This document shows positions 1 through 6,910 of a stretch of 64,000 bases of DNA, one piece after another. The translations under genes were made by a program, and so were the position numbers. Origin of the DNA: Halobaculum roseum (lineage in GTDB: Archaea; Halobacteriota; Halobacteria; Halobacteriales; Haloferacaceae). The notes under the pieces were generated by a model. That model searched no databases. It saw only the letters and a program-made list of their open reading frames with translations, and had not been told where the DNA came from. The stretch lies in the NCBI RefSeq assembly GCF_019880245.1, contig NZ_CP082286.1, positions 2,746,521 to 2,810,520 of the forward strand, in the 5' to 3' direction. Position 1 is the stretch's first letter, and each line of letters begins with the position of its first letter.

Positions 1-464
1 ATGATCTGGACGGGTTCGACGAGTACCTCGAGACCGGCGGCGCCCGCGACGCCGCCCACCGCCTCGCCGGGATGGGCGTTGACGTGACCTGGAGCGGCGA
101 CGCCGCGGCCCGACGGCGCACTGAGGCGACCGACGGCGGGATCGAGCGCCGCGACCTCGGCTGGAAGTACCGGGCGCTCGCGTACCGGCTCGCGAAGAAC
201 TACGGGATCCGCCCGACGGTCGTTCGCCGAACGATCAGCCACGCCGTCGGCGACGCCGTGGGCGCGATGCGCGACGTCCTCGGCGGCGAGGCGACCCCGA
301 CCTCGTGGGCGCGGAACGGACGCGACGTGGTCGTGGGGATCTCCCGGGGGGCGTCCGACGGGCTCGTCGCCCGCGCGCGGGACCGCTCGCCGAAGCGGAA
401 CCCGAACGGCGTCACCGTTCGGGCCGACCGGGCCGTCGCGCGGTACGACCGACGAACCGAGTAG
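1..464 (+). CDS. Glycosyltransferase, C-terminal part (partial)
   Basis: The gene runs in from the left edge: frame 3 is open from the first base and ends at 462-464, so about 153 residues are visible. The visible part contains 'GMGVDVTWSGDA', 'WKYRALAYRLAKNYG' and 'DRSPKRNPNGV', which resemble the C-terminal half of haloarchaeal family 2 glycosyltransferases, where a tryptophan-rich and basic segment follows the catalytic GT-A fold. The catalytic Asp motifs lie outside the window, so the assignment rests on remembered family resemblance. No membrane segment is seen. The ATG at 72 is internal and not a likely start. Confidence 0.5.
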   Translation, partial: DLDGFDEYLETGGARDAAHRLAGMGVDVTWSGDAAARRRTEATDGGIERRDLGWKYRALAYRLAKNYGIRPTVVRRTISHAVGDAVGAMRDVLGGEATPTSWARNGRDVVVGISRGASDGLVARARDRSPKRNPNGVTVRADRAVARYDRRTE

Positions 465-515
465 CCGACCGCTCGGAACCGATGGGTGCGGGATTCGGCC
501 GGGGACCCGGGCTGC

Positions 516-575
516 GGTTCAGAAGCTGGTTCTGGCGTCGATTCAGGAGCCGATTCTGCCGTCGGTTCAGGCGTC
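516..575. repeat. 12-bp degenerate tandem repeat, five units
   Basis: Five consecutive 12-nt units (516-527, 528-539, 540-551, 552-563, 564-575) share the pattern G[G/A]TTC[A/T]G followed by variable bases ending mostly GTC or GCC. They fill most of the gap between two convergent genes and run over the stop codon of the amidohydrolase-like gene (567-569). Confidence 0.75.
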
Positions 576-1400
576 GGCGCCGGGCGCCAGTCCCTCGATG
601 ACGCGCGCGGCGTTCTTCGAGAGCGCGCGGTCGAGGAGGTCCTCGGGCACGTCGAGCGTGAGCACCTCCATCACGCCCACGTCGGGGTGGGTGTCCGGCG
701 CGCCCGAGCCGAACAGCACGCGGTCGGGGTGTTCGAGGAGGCCGCGTTCGAGCACGTCGCGGAAGCGGACGAACGCGGTGTCGAGGTAGAGGTCGTCGTG
801 GGAGTCCAACAGCTCCAGGGCCTCGTCCATCAGCGTCCGGTCGAGGGGGTAGCCACCGAACGACGAGAGGATCGTCGGGAAGTCGTACGACAGCACCGTG
901 TCGGCGACCGCGCCGGGCGGGTAGCCGCGGCCGGCGTGGACGAGCACCGGTTCGCCGGCGGCCTCGATCTGTTCGAGCGTCGCCTCCGTGGGGAGGCCGT
1001 CGTTGACCGGGTCGAGCACGAAGCCGTGGAGGCGGCTGTCGTAGGCGTACTGCTCCACGTCGCCGGGGTCGGTGTGGTGGTCCTCGGGGGCGGCGGCGAG
1101 GTTGCGCAGCCGGGAGACGGGCGAGTCGCCGGGATCGCGCGGACCGTTCAGCCGGGCCATCGCGCGGAACGGCCGGTCGACCGAGAGGCGCGCGACCGCG
1201 TTGTTCGCGCGGAGGTACCCCTCGCCGGCGGGACGCGGGCCCGGCGCGACGGCCGACTGCACGACGCCGGCCTGGTGCATCTCGCGCTGGAGCCGCTCGG
1301 GAGTGATGTCGCGCCCGCGGGAGGCGACGACCGCGCCGTCGTCCGGGTCGAGGCGGGCGTGCACGTCGACCACGCGGAACCCGTGCTCCAACTCCAGCAT
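567..1400 (-). CDS. Amidohydrolase-fold protein with missing metal ligands
   Basis: 277 residues, the usual size of amidohydrolase-2 (TIM barrel) proteins. Recognisable landmarks are the first strand 'VVDVHARLD' (residues 10-18), 'VLVHAGRG' (H155) and the last catalytic loop 'VLFGSGAP' (229-235). In active relatives these positions read DxHxH, an invariant His, a further His on the next strand, and GSDxP. Here the second His of the first motif is Arg, the strand near residue 180 reads 'SSFGGYP' without His, and the final Asp is Gly. The fold is therefore supported, but canonical metal hydrolysis is doubtful. It is transcribed toward the glycosyltransferase and divergent from the thermosome gene. 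The start ATG at 1400 is the first good start in frame. Confidence 0.8.
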   Translation of the reverse strand: MLELEHGFRVVDVHARLDPDDGAVVASRGRDITPERLQREMHQAGVVQSAVAPGPRPAGEGYLRANNAVARLSVDRPFRAMARLNGPRDPGDSPVSRLRNLAAAPEDHHTDPGDVEQYAYDSRLHGFVLDPVNDGLPTEATLEQIEAAGEPVLVHAGRGYPPGAVADTVLSYDFPTILSSFGGYPLDRTLMDEALELLDSHDDLYLDTAFVRFRDVLERGLLEHPDRVLFGSGAPDTHPDVGVMEVLTLDVPEDLLDRALSKNAARVIEGLAPGADA

Positions 1401-1562
1401 CTATCACCCCCCAACGACGCGCTCGACTTGAGTGTTGCAGTCTCCGCGCGCCGGTCGAGATCCCGCCGGCCGTCGGGGCTTCGCCGACCGATCCGCCGGC
1501 GATACTGACGCGAGCTATCACGTCGCAGTCGGGTAGTTTCCAACCGGATCGGCTACGATAAC

Positions 1563-1572
1563 TTCATATAGA
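1563..1572 (+). promoter_or_regulatory. TATA box of the thermosome gene
   Basis: TTCATATAGA lies about 35 nt before the ATG at 1603. It would place transcription start roughly 10 nt before the start codon, a short leader as is common in haloarchaea. Confidence 0.5.
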
Positions 1573-1602
1573 ACCACAACCATCCTACTCGTTGATCACT
1601 CC

Positions 1603-3171
1603 ATGAGTTACATGCAGCAGCCCCTCTACGTCCTGACGGAGTCGACCCAGCGAACCAGCGGCGCCGACGCGCGCCGGTCGAACGTCGCCGCGGGTCGGGC
1701 CGTCGCCGACGCGGTCCGAACGACGCTCGGACCTCGCGGCATGGACAAGATGCTCGTCGACTCCTCGGGCGGCGTGGTCGTCACGAACGACGGCGCGACG
1801 ATCCTGACGGAGATGGACATCGAGCACCCCGCCGCACGGATGCTCGTCGAGGTCGCAGAGTCCCAGGAGGCGGAGGTCGGCGACGGCACGACGACGGCGG
1901 CGGTCCTCGCGGGCGAACTCCTCGCTCGCGCCGAGGACCTCCTCGACGACGACGTCCACGCGACGGCCGTGGTCGAGGGGTACCACGAGGCGCTGCGGCT
2001 CGCGCTCGACGCGGTCGACGGCATGCTGATCGACGGCGAGGTCGACCGCGAGGCGCTCGTGACGGTCGCCGAGTCCGCCATGACCGGCAAGGGCACCGGC
2101 GACATCGCGACCGGCGTCCTCGCGGGCGTCGTCGTCGACGCGGTCCTCCAGGTGGCCGACGACGACCGCCGCGTCGACCGCGACGACATCCGTGTGTTCA
2201 CCCGAACGGGCGCCTCCGCGGCGGCGACGGAACTCGTCCGCGGCGTCGTCTTCGAGGAGGGCCCCGCCAACGACAACATGCCCCGCAGCGTCGAGGACGC
2301 GACCGTCGCGGTGCTCGACATGAAACTCGACGTCCGCTCGGGCGAGGTCGACACCGAGTACACGATCACCTCCGTCGACCAGCTCGACGCCGCGCTCTCG
2401 GCGGAGGACGCCGAGCGCCGCGGCATCGCCGAGACGCTCTCTTCGGCCGGCGTCGACGTGGTGTTCTGCTCGAAGAAGATCTCCGACCCCGTCGCCGCGT
2501 ACCTCGCTGACGCGGGCATCCTCGCGTTCTCGAACGTGAAGGCGTCGGAGGCGCGCGCGTTCGCCCGCGCCACCGGCGCGCGCCGTCTCGGAACGCTCGA
2601 CGACATCGAGGCGGACGACCTCGGCACCGCCGCGTCCGTCCGCGTCGAGCGCCACGGCGGCGACGACGTTGCCTTCCTCGAGGGGAGCGACGACTCCCGC
2701 ACCGTGACGCTGTACGTGCGCGGCTCGACCGACCACGTGGTCGACGAGACCGAGCGCGCCATCGACGACGCCCTCGGCGTGACGGTCGCCGCCTACGAGG
2801 ACGGCGAGATCGTCCCCGGCGCAGGCGCCGTCGAGGTCGCGATCGCCGACCGGCTCCGCTCGGGCGCCAACGCGGTCACGGGCCGCAAGGCGCTGGCGGT
2901 CGAGGCGTTCGCCGACGCCGTCGACGCGATCCCGCGCACCCTCGCGGAGAACGCCGGGCTCGACCCCATCGACGCGCTGGTCGACCTCCGCGCGCGCCAC
3001 GACAGCGAGGGCGTCGCCGGCATCGTGATCGACGGGCCGTCCGTCGCGATCACCGACCCCCGCGAGGACCACGTCGTCGACCCCGCGGCCGTCAAGCGTG
3101 AGGCGCTCGAGTCCGCCACCGAGGCGGCGACGATGATCCTCCGCATCGACGACGTGATCGCGGCGAACTGA
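1603..3171 (+). CDS. ths: Group II chaperonin (thermosome) subunit, tail-less type
   Basis: 522 residues with the full equatorial-intermediate-apical plan of the thermosome/CCT family, which folds proteins inside an ATP-driven double ring in the cytoplasm. ATP-site motifs are '[10 protein letters not shown]' (41-50), 'NDGATIL' (62-68), '[12 protein letters not shown]' (93-104) and the C-terminal '[11 protein letters not shown]'. The protein ends at 'IDDVIAAN' and lacks the Gly-Gly-Met-rich tail found on the main haloarchaeal subunits. In that respect and in length it resembles the third, minor subunit (Cct3/ThsC type), so it may co-assemble with major subunits encoded elsewhere. It is transcribed alone, with its own TATA box and a repeat array behind it. 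Confidence 0.95.
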   Translation: MSYMQQPLYVLTESTQRTSGADARRSNVAAGRAVADAVRTTLGPRGMDKMLVDSSGGVVVTNDGATILTEMDIEHPAARMLVEVAESQEAEVGDGTTTAAVLAGELLARAEDLLDDDVHATAVVEGYHEALRLALDAVDGMLIDGEVDREALVTVAESAMTGKGTGDIATGVLAGVVVDAVLQVADDDRRVDRDDIRVFTRTGASAAATELVRGVVFEEGPANDNMPRSVEDATVAVLDMKLDVRSGEVDTEYTITSVDQLDAALSAEDAERRGIAETLSSAGVDVVFCSKKISDPVAAYLADAGILAFSNVKASEARAFARATGARRLGTLDDIEADDLGTAASVRVERHGGDDVAFLEGSDDSRTVTLYVRGSTDHVVDETERAIDDALGVTVAAYEDGEIVPGAGAVEVAIADRLRSGANAVTGRKALAVEAFADAVDAIPRTLAENAGLDPIDALVDLRARHDSEGVAGIVIDGPSVAITDPREDHVVDPAAVKREALESATEAATMILRIDDVIAAN

Positions 3172-3210
3172 GGGGGCGACCGCTCCGCGGTCGACTCCCG
3201 AAATCTCCCG

Positions 3211-3264
3211 GTACTCCGGAACCCCTCTGTACTCCCGAAACCCCTCTGTACTCCGGAACCTCTC
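3211..3264. repeat. Tandem repeat of about 19 bp, three units
   Basis: Three imperfect units (3211-3228, 3229-3247, 3248-3264), each starting GTACTCC[G/C]GAA and ending CCTCT, lie 40 nt after the thermosome stop. A partial earlier copy (ACTCCCGAAATCTCC) precedes them. Nothing coding overlaps. Its role is unknown. Confidence 0.75.
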
Positions 3265-3323
3265 GTTCCTCCGCTCCGGGATCGGCCGTGCGAGTTTAGT
3301 TTTCGACGCGACCACCGTTCCCC

Positions 3324-4679
3324 GTGAGCGACGACGGATCGTTCGGCGTCGTCGAGGGGGTGTCGATGGCGCTGGGCGGCATGATCGGCGGGGGGATCTA
3401 CGCCGTCCTCGGCGTCGTGACCACGATCGCGGGGGCGACGACGTGGGCCGCGTTCGTGCTCGCGGGGGTCGTCGCGCTGTGTGCGGCCTACTCCTACACC
3501 GTCCTCAACGCGATCGCCGACCAGAACGGCGGGTCGGTGACGTTCGTCCAGTGTTTCACCGGCAACACCACGCTCGCGGGGATGACGGGCTGGACGCTGC
3601 TGTTCGGCTACGTCGGCTCGATGGCGATGTACGCGTTCGCCTTCGGCGAGTTCGCCGTCGCGCTTCCGGCGGTCCCCGAATCGGCGTTCGGGGTCCCGCT
3701 TCGCCCGGTCGTGTCCGTGGCCGCGGTGGCGGGGTTCACGGGACTGATCCTGCTCGGGTCGCGCGTAACCGGGCAGGCCGAGAACGTCCTCGTCGGCGCG
3801 AAGGTCGCCATCCTGGTCGCCTTCGGCGTCGGCGGGATCGCGTACGTCTACCTCGTCTCGCCCGACCCCGCCGAGTACGGGGTCGGCGGGGTGGCGTCGT
3901 TCGGGCCGATCATGGCCGCCGGCGTCTCGTTCGTCGCGTTCCAGGGGTGGCAGCTCCTCTTCTACGACCAGGAGAACATGAGCGACCCCGTCGGGACGAC
4001 CCGGAGGGCCGTCCTGATATCGATCCCCGCCGCGGTGCTCGTGTACGTGCTCGTCGCCGTCGCCACGTACAATCTCGCGCCGGAGGCGCTCCGGAGCCAC
4101 CCGCACACCGCGTTGACGGACGCCGCCGCGCGGATCGCGGGCGTGGTCGGCCTCGCGGAGGTCGGCGCGGTGATCATGTCGCTGTCGGCGCTGTTCTCGA
4201 CCGGGAGCGCGATCAACGCGACGCTGTTCTCGACGGGTCACTTCGCGAAGGGGCTGCTCTCGAAGGACCTGCTTCCCGACCGCGTCGGGGACGCGAGCGC
4301 CGACGGCGTCCCCGAGCGGACGCTGCTTTCGCTGGGTGTGATCACGGCCGCCCTCACCGTGGTCGGAACCCTGGGCGCGATCACGAACTTCGCGTCGATC
4401 GCGTTCATCGTCGTGTTCGCCGCGATGAGCGCGCTCGCGTTCCGCCACCGCGACGCCGACGCGGTCGATCCCGTCCCGCCGGCGGTCGGTGCCGTCGGCG
4501 CCGGCGCGTTCCTCCCCCTGATGACGTGGCACCTGTACACGACCCGGCCGGGCACCTTCTACACGGTCGTCGCGCTGGCGGCGTTCGTCGTCGGCGTCGA
4601 GCTGCTGTACTTCGAGCGGGAGACGCTCGCCGAGGAGATCGAACCGGTCGAGGAGATCCTCGACGACGTGGGCGGGTGA
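3324..4679 (+). CDS. APC-superfamily amino acid permease
   Basis: 451 residues with about twelve hydrophobic segments, characteristic of an amino acid-polyamine-organocation permease in the cytoplasmic membrane. The N-terminal 'GMIGGGIYAVLG' (about residues 18-29) matches the unwound first helix of APC permeases, whose GxG turn contacts the substrate backbone. The C-terminus is a short acidic tail. The start is GTG at 3324, preceded by 'GTTTAGTTTTC' about 28 nt upstream, consistent with a leaderless message. It stands alone between the thermosome gene and a convergent operon. Substrate cannot be told from the sequence. Confidence 0.85.
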   Translation: MSDDGSFGVVEGVSMALGGMIGGGIYAVLGVVTTIAGATTWAAFVLAGVVALCAAYSYTVLNAIADQNGGSVTFVQCFTGNTTLAGMTGWTLLFGYVGSMAMYAFAFGEFAVALPAVPESAFGVPLRPVVSVAAVAGFTGLILLGSRVTGQAENVLVGAKVAILVAFGVGGIAYVYLVSPDPAEYGVGGVASFGPIMAAGVSFVAFQGWQLLFYDQENMSDPVGTTRRAVLISIPAAVLVYVLVAVATYNLAPEALRSHPHTALTDAAARIAGVVGLAEVGAVIMSLSALFSTGSAINATLFSTGHFAKGLLSKDLLPDRVGDASADGVPERTLLSLGVITAALTVVGTLGAITNFASIAFIVVFAAMSALAFRHRDADAVDPVPPAVGAVGAGAFLPLMTWHLYTTRPGTFYTVVALAAFVVGVELLYFERETLAEEIEPVEEILDDVGG

Positions 4680-4728
4680 GCACGAACTGCACGGGCGGAC
4701 GGGGACCGGTGCGGGGTCGGCTCGCCGC

Positions 4729-5361
4729 TCACAGCGACGGCAGCGACCATCCGCGCCGAACCGCGAGCACCCGGAGCACGAACACGCCGAGCGCCACCCC
4801 GAGCGTCGCGGTCGCCCCGCGGACGCCGACCGCGCCGGCGACGACGTAGGCGACGCCGCCGCACAGCGCGGGCGTCGCGTAGAAGTCCTCCCGGAGGACG
4901 ACCGGCACCCGCGCGAGCAACAGGTCCGACAGCGACCCCCCGCCGACGCCGGTGAGCGTCGCGGTGACGACGACGCCGAACGCCGACAGCCCCGCCTCGG
5001 CGCCGACGGCGGCCCCCGAGGCAGCGAAGGCGGCGAGCCCGACGGCGTCGGCGACGAGGAACGCCGGATGGTCGCGGACGCGACCCGCCCCGCCGGACAG
5101 CGCCCACGCGACGAGGAGGCCGACGCCGACGCCCGCGAGCACGACGAGCACGTCGCCGGTCGAGCGCAGCGCGGCGGGGACGCGCCCGACGAGCACGTCG
5201 CGGACGGTGCCGCCGCCGAGCGCGGTGAGCACGCCGAGCGTGGCGACGCCGAAGGGGTCGAGTTCCGCGTCGGCGCCCTTGAGCGACCCCGCGACGGCGA
5301 ACGCCAGCAGGCCGACGAGGTTCATCGCGGTTACCGCGGCGACGGCGGTGACGACGCCCAC
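4729..5361 (-). CDS. TRIC/UPF0126-type membrane protein (YadS-like)
   Basis: 210 residues from a GTG at 5361, which starts 2 nt after the stop of the upstream gene; a longer reading frame continues upstream but would overlap that gene. The protein consists of two homologous halves of three helices, each with a 'GV.T..GGG..RD'-like signature: 'GVLTALGGGTVRDVLVGRVP' and 'ATLTGVGGGSLSDLLLARVP'. This is the glycine-rich duplicated motif of the trimeric intracellular cation channel/UPF0126 family. Bacterial relatives have been linked to glycine transport or cation conduction; the substrate here is unknown. It is the last gene of a three-gene operon with a SAM hydrolase and NadM. Confidence 0.85.
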   Translation of the reverse strand: MGVVTAVAAVTAMNLVGLLAFAVAGSLKGADAELDPFGVATLGVLTALGGGTVRDVLVGRVPAALRSTGDVLVVLAGVGVGLLVAWALSGGAGRVRDHPAFLVADAVGLAAFAASGAAVGAEAGLSAFGVVVTATLTGVGGGSLSDLLLARVPVVLREDFYATPALCGGVAYVVAGAVGVRGATATLGVALGVFVLRVLAVRRGWSLPSL

Positions 5362-5363
5362 GG

Positions 5364-6173
5364 TCAGGCCGTCGGCACCGTCGCCGCGAGCGCCTCCTCG
5401 AACGAGAGGGTCACGGCCCGGCCCGGCGCCAGGTCGAACGCCTCGTCGCCGCGCCCCTGGTTCGCGTCGCACTCCACGTAGCCGTGGCTGCCGACGGTGA
5501 CCAGCGGGTCGTGTTTGTTCACGTCGGCGAACGTCTCGACGACCGGCACCTCGCGGACGCCCGCGGCGGTCTCGACGGCGATCGTCTCGCCGACGCGCCC
5601 GTCGAGGAACGAGCCGGGGACGTTGGTGATCGCGTTACCGAAGTCGTCGACGACGAGCACCTCGCCGGCGGCCGTCTCCGCCTCGACCCACGCCCTCGGG
5701 ATCTCGAAATCGTCGTAGTCGTCGACCCGACGGAAGCCGTCGAGGGACCCGATCGCGTCGACGCCGGCCTCGTGGACGCGGGCGGCCGCGGGGGCGAACA
5801 CGTCCCGGCCGTGGAAGGTGCTGGACCGGGGGTCGGCCTCGTCGACCGCGAACACTTCCACGTCGCCCTCTTCGCCCGCCAACTCCCTCGCGGGTGGGAG
5901 CAGACAGCCGTTGTCGGGGCCGACGAGGGCGTGGTCGCCCGCGCGGACGCAGATCGCCGCGCGGTCGGTGCCGACGCCGGGGTCGACGACGACGAGGTGG
6001 ACGCCGGACGGGAACTCGGGGAGGACGAAGCGCAGCCAGAACGCGGCCGCGCGAGGATCGCCCTGGGGGAGGTCGTGGGCCACGTCCACCAGATCTGTGA
6101 CGCCGCGCGAGCGGAGGACGCCCTTCATCGCGGCGGGGTACGGCGAGCCGAAGTCGGAGGCGAGCGTCAACAT
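5364..6173 (-). CDS. SAM hydrolase (SAM hydroxide adenosyltransferase, DUF62)
   Basis: 269 residues with the complete signature of the DUF62 family, relatives of fluorinase and chlorinase that in archaea split S-adenosylmethionine with water to adenosine and methionine. Visible motifs are 'TLASDFG' at the N-terminus, 'VVVDPGVGT' followed by an Arg, 'GPDNGCL', 'TFHGRDVFAPAAA' with the catalytic-region His, and 'DDFGNAITN' in the C-terminal domain. The start ATG lies 7 nt after the nadM stop and the stop lies 2 nt before the next start, so the three genes are almost certainly one transcript. The cellular reason for destroying SAM is not established. Confidence 0.92.
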   Translation of the reverse strand: MLTLASDFGSPYPAAMKGVLRSRGVTDLVDVAHDLPQGDPRAAAFWLRFVLPEFPSGVHLVVVDPGVGTDRAAICVRAGDHALVGPDNGCLLPPARELAGEEGDVEVFAVDEADPRSSTFHGRDVFAPAAARVHEAGVDAIGSLDGFRRVDDYDDFEIPRAWVEAETAAGEVLVVDDFGNAITNVPGSFLDGRVGETIAVETAAGVREVPVVETFADVNKHDPLVTVGSHGYVECDANQGRGDEAFDLAPGRAVTLSFEEALAATVPTA

Positions 6174-6180
6174 CGGGGGA

Positions 6181-6744
6181 TCACGCCGGGTCGGCGGTGG
6201 AGCTGTCGTGGTCGAAATCGAGGGAGTCGCCGGTGCCGTTGGCGTCCGAGGAGGCCACCTGCCGGATCCGGTCGACGCCGTCGATCTCGGCGATCGTCTC
6301 GACGACCTCGTCGGGGACGAGGTCCTCCCAGCCGTCGCCGCGGATCATGCGATCGCGGAGCTCGCTTCCCTCCAGCACCTCCCGGCGGAACATCGGCGAG
6401 GAGCGCACCTCCACGCCGGCCTCCTCGAACAGGCGGACGACGAGGGGGTTGTTCGAGTACGCCACGTCGAACTTCGGCGACATCGACTGGACGTGGCTCA
6501 CCCACACGGAGTTGCGCTCCAGGTCCTCGATGGGGACCACGTAGGTGGTCAGGTCGACGTCCGCCAGCGCCTTCGTCACCATCATGACGCGCTCGCCGGC
6601 GGTGAACGGGTTGCGCCGGGTGTGGGAGTCGCCCGCGGAGCCGATGCCGAGGACGAGCTCGTCCACCTCGCCGGCGATCTCCTCGACCATGTGGTGGTGG
6701 CCGTTGTGATACGGCTGGAACCGCCCGATGTAGAACCCCCGCAT
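6181..6744 (-). CDS. nadM: Nicotinamide-nucleotide adenylyltransferase
   Basis: 187 residues. The N-terminal 'GRFQPYHNGHHHMVEEI' contains the (H/N)xGH nucleotidyltransferase motif, and 'NPFTAGERVMMV' plus the C-terminal 'SELRDRMIRGDGWEDLVP' with an ISGTxxR-like element are typical of archaeal NadM. The enzyme joins NMN and ATP to make NAD in the cytoplasm. A Ser/Asp-rich tail of about 20 residues follows the fold. It is the first gene of a leftward operon with a SAM hydrolase and a TRIC-type membrane protein, driven by a TATA box 24-31 nt before the ATG. Confidence 0.95.
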   Translation of the reverse strand: MRGFYIGRFQPYHNGHHHMVEEIAGEVDELVLGIGSAGDSHTRRNPFTAGERVMMVTKALADVDLTTYVVPIEDLERNSVWVSHVQSMSPKFDVAYSNNPLVVRLFEEAGVEVRSSPMFRREVLEGSELRDRMIRGDGWEDLVPDEVVETIAEIDGVDRIRQVASSDANGTGDSLDFDHDSSTADPA

Positions 6745-6766
6745 GACTGGACGTATCTCGCGGCGA

Positions 6767-6775
6767 GTTTAAAAG
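6767..6775 (-). promoter_or_regulatory. TATA box of the nadM operon
   Basis: Read leftward, CTTTTAAAC sits about 26 nt before the nadM ATG (6744), the spacing expected for a leaderless haloarchaeal transcript. Confidence 0.6.
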
Positions 6776-6863
6776 CCCGGCGAGTGCCGCGGGCGTCTTG
6801 GTCCGACGGATTCAGCGGCGCTACCGGCGGTTCTCGCTCGGGCAGGGGCGGCTCACAGGGGGA

Positions 6864-6873
6864 GAAAGTATAT
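6864..6873 (+). promoter_or_regulatory. TATA box of lonB, deciding its start
   Basis: GAAAGTATAT is the best TATA element before lonB. It overlaps the first in-frame ATG (6872), so transcription should begin near 6895 and translation at the next ATG, 6911, with a leader of about 15 nt. Confidence 0.6.
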
Positions 6874-6910
6874 GAATCGACGGACCCTGTTTTACGGTAG
6901 CGACGATTCT

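Noticed and set aside
1585-3315. 576-codon antisense open frame over the thermosome gene
   Set aside because: Very high G+C keeps reverse frames open. The product is Arg/Asp-rich low-complexity with no domain, while the sense strand encodes a well-conserved chaperonin.
5362-5472. Longer N-terminus for the TRIC-type protein
   Set aside because: It would overlap the SAM hydrolase coding end and adds an Arg/Gly-rich stretch not found in the family. The GTG at 5361 fits both operon spacing and family length.
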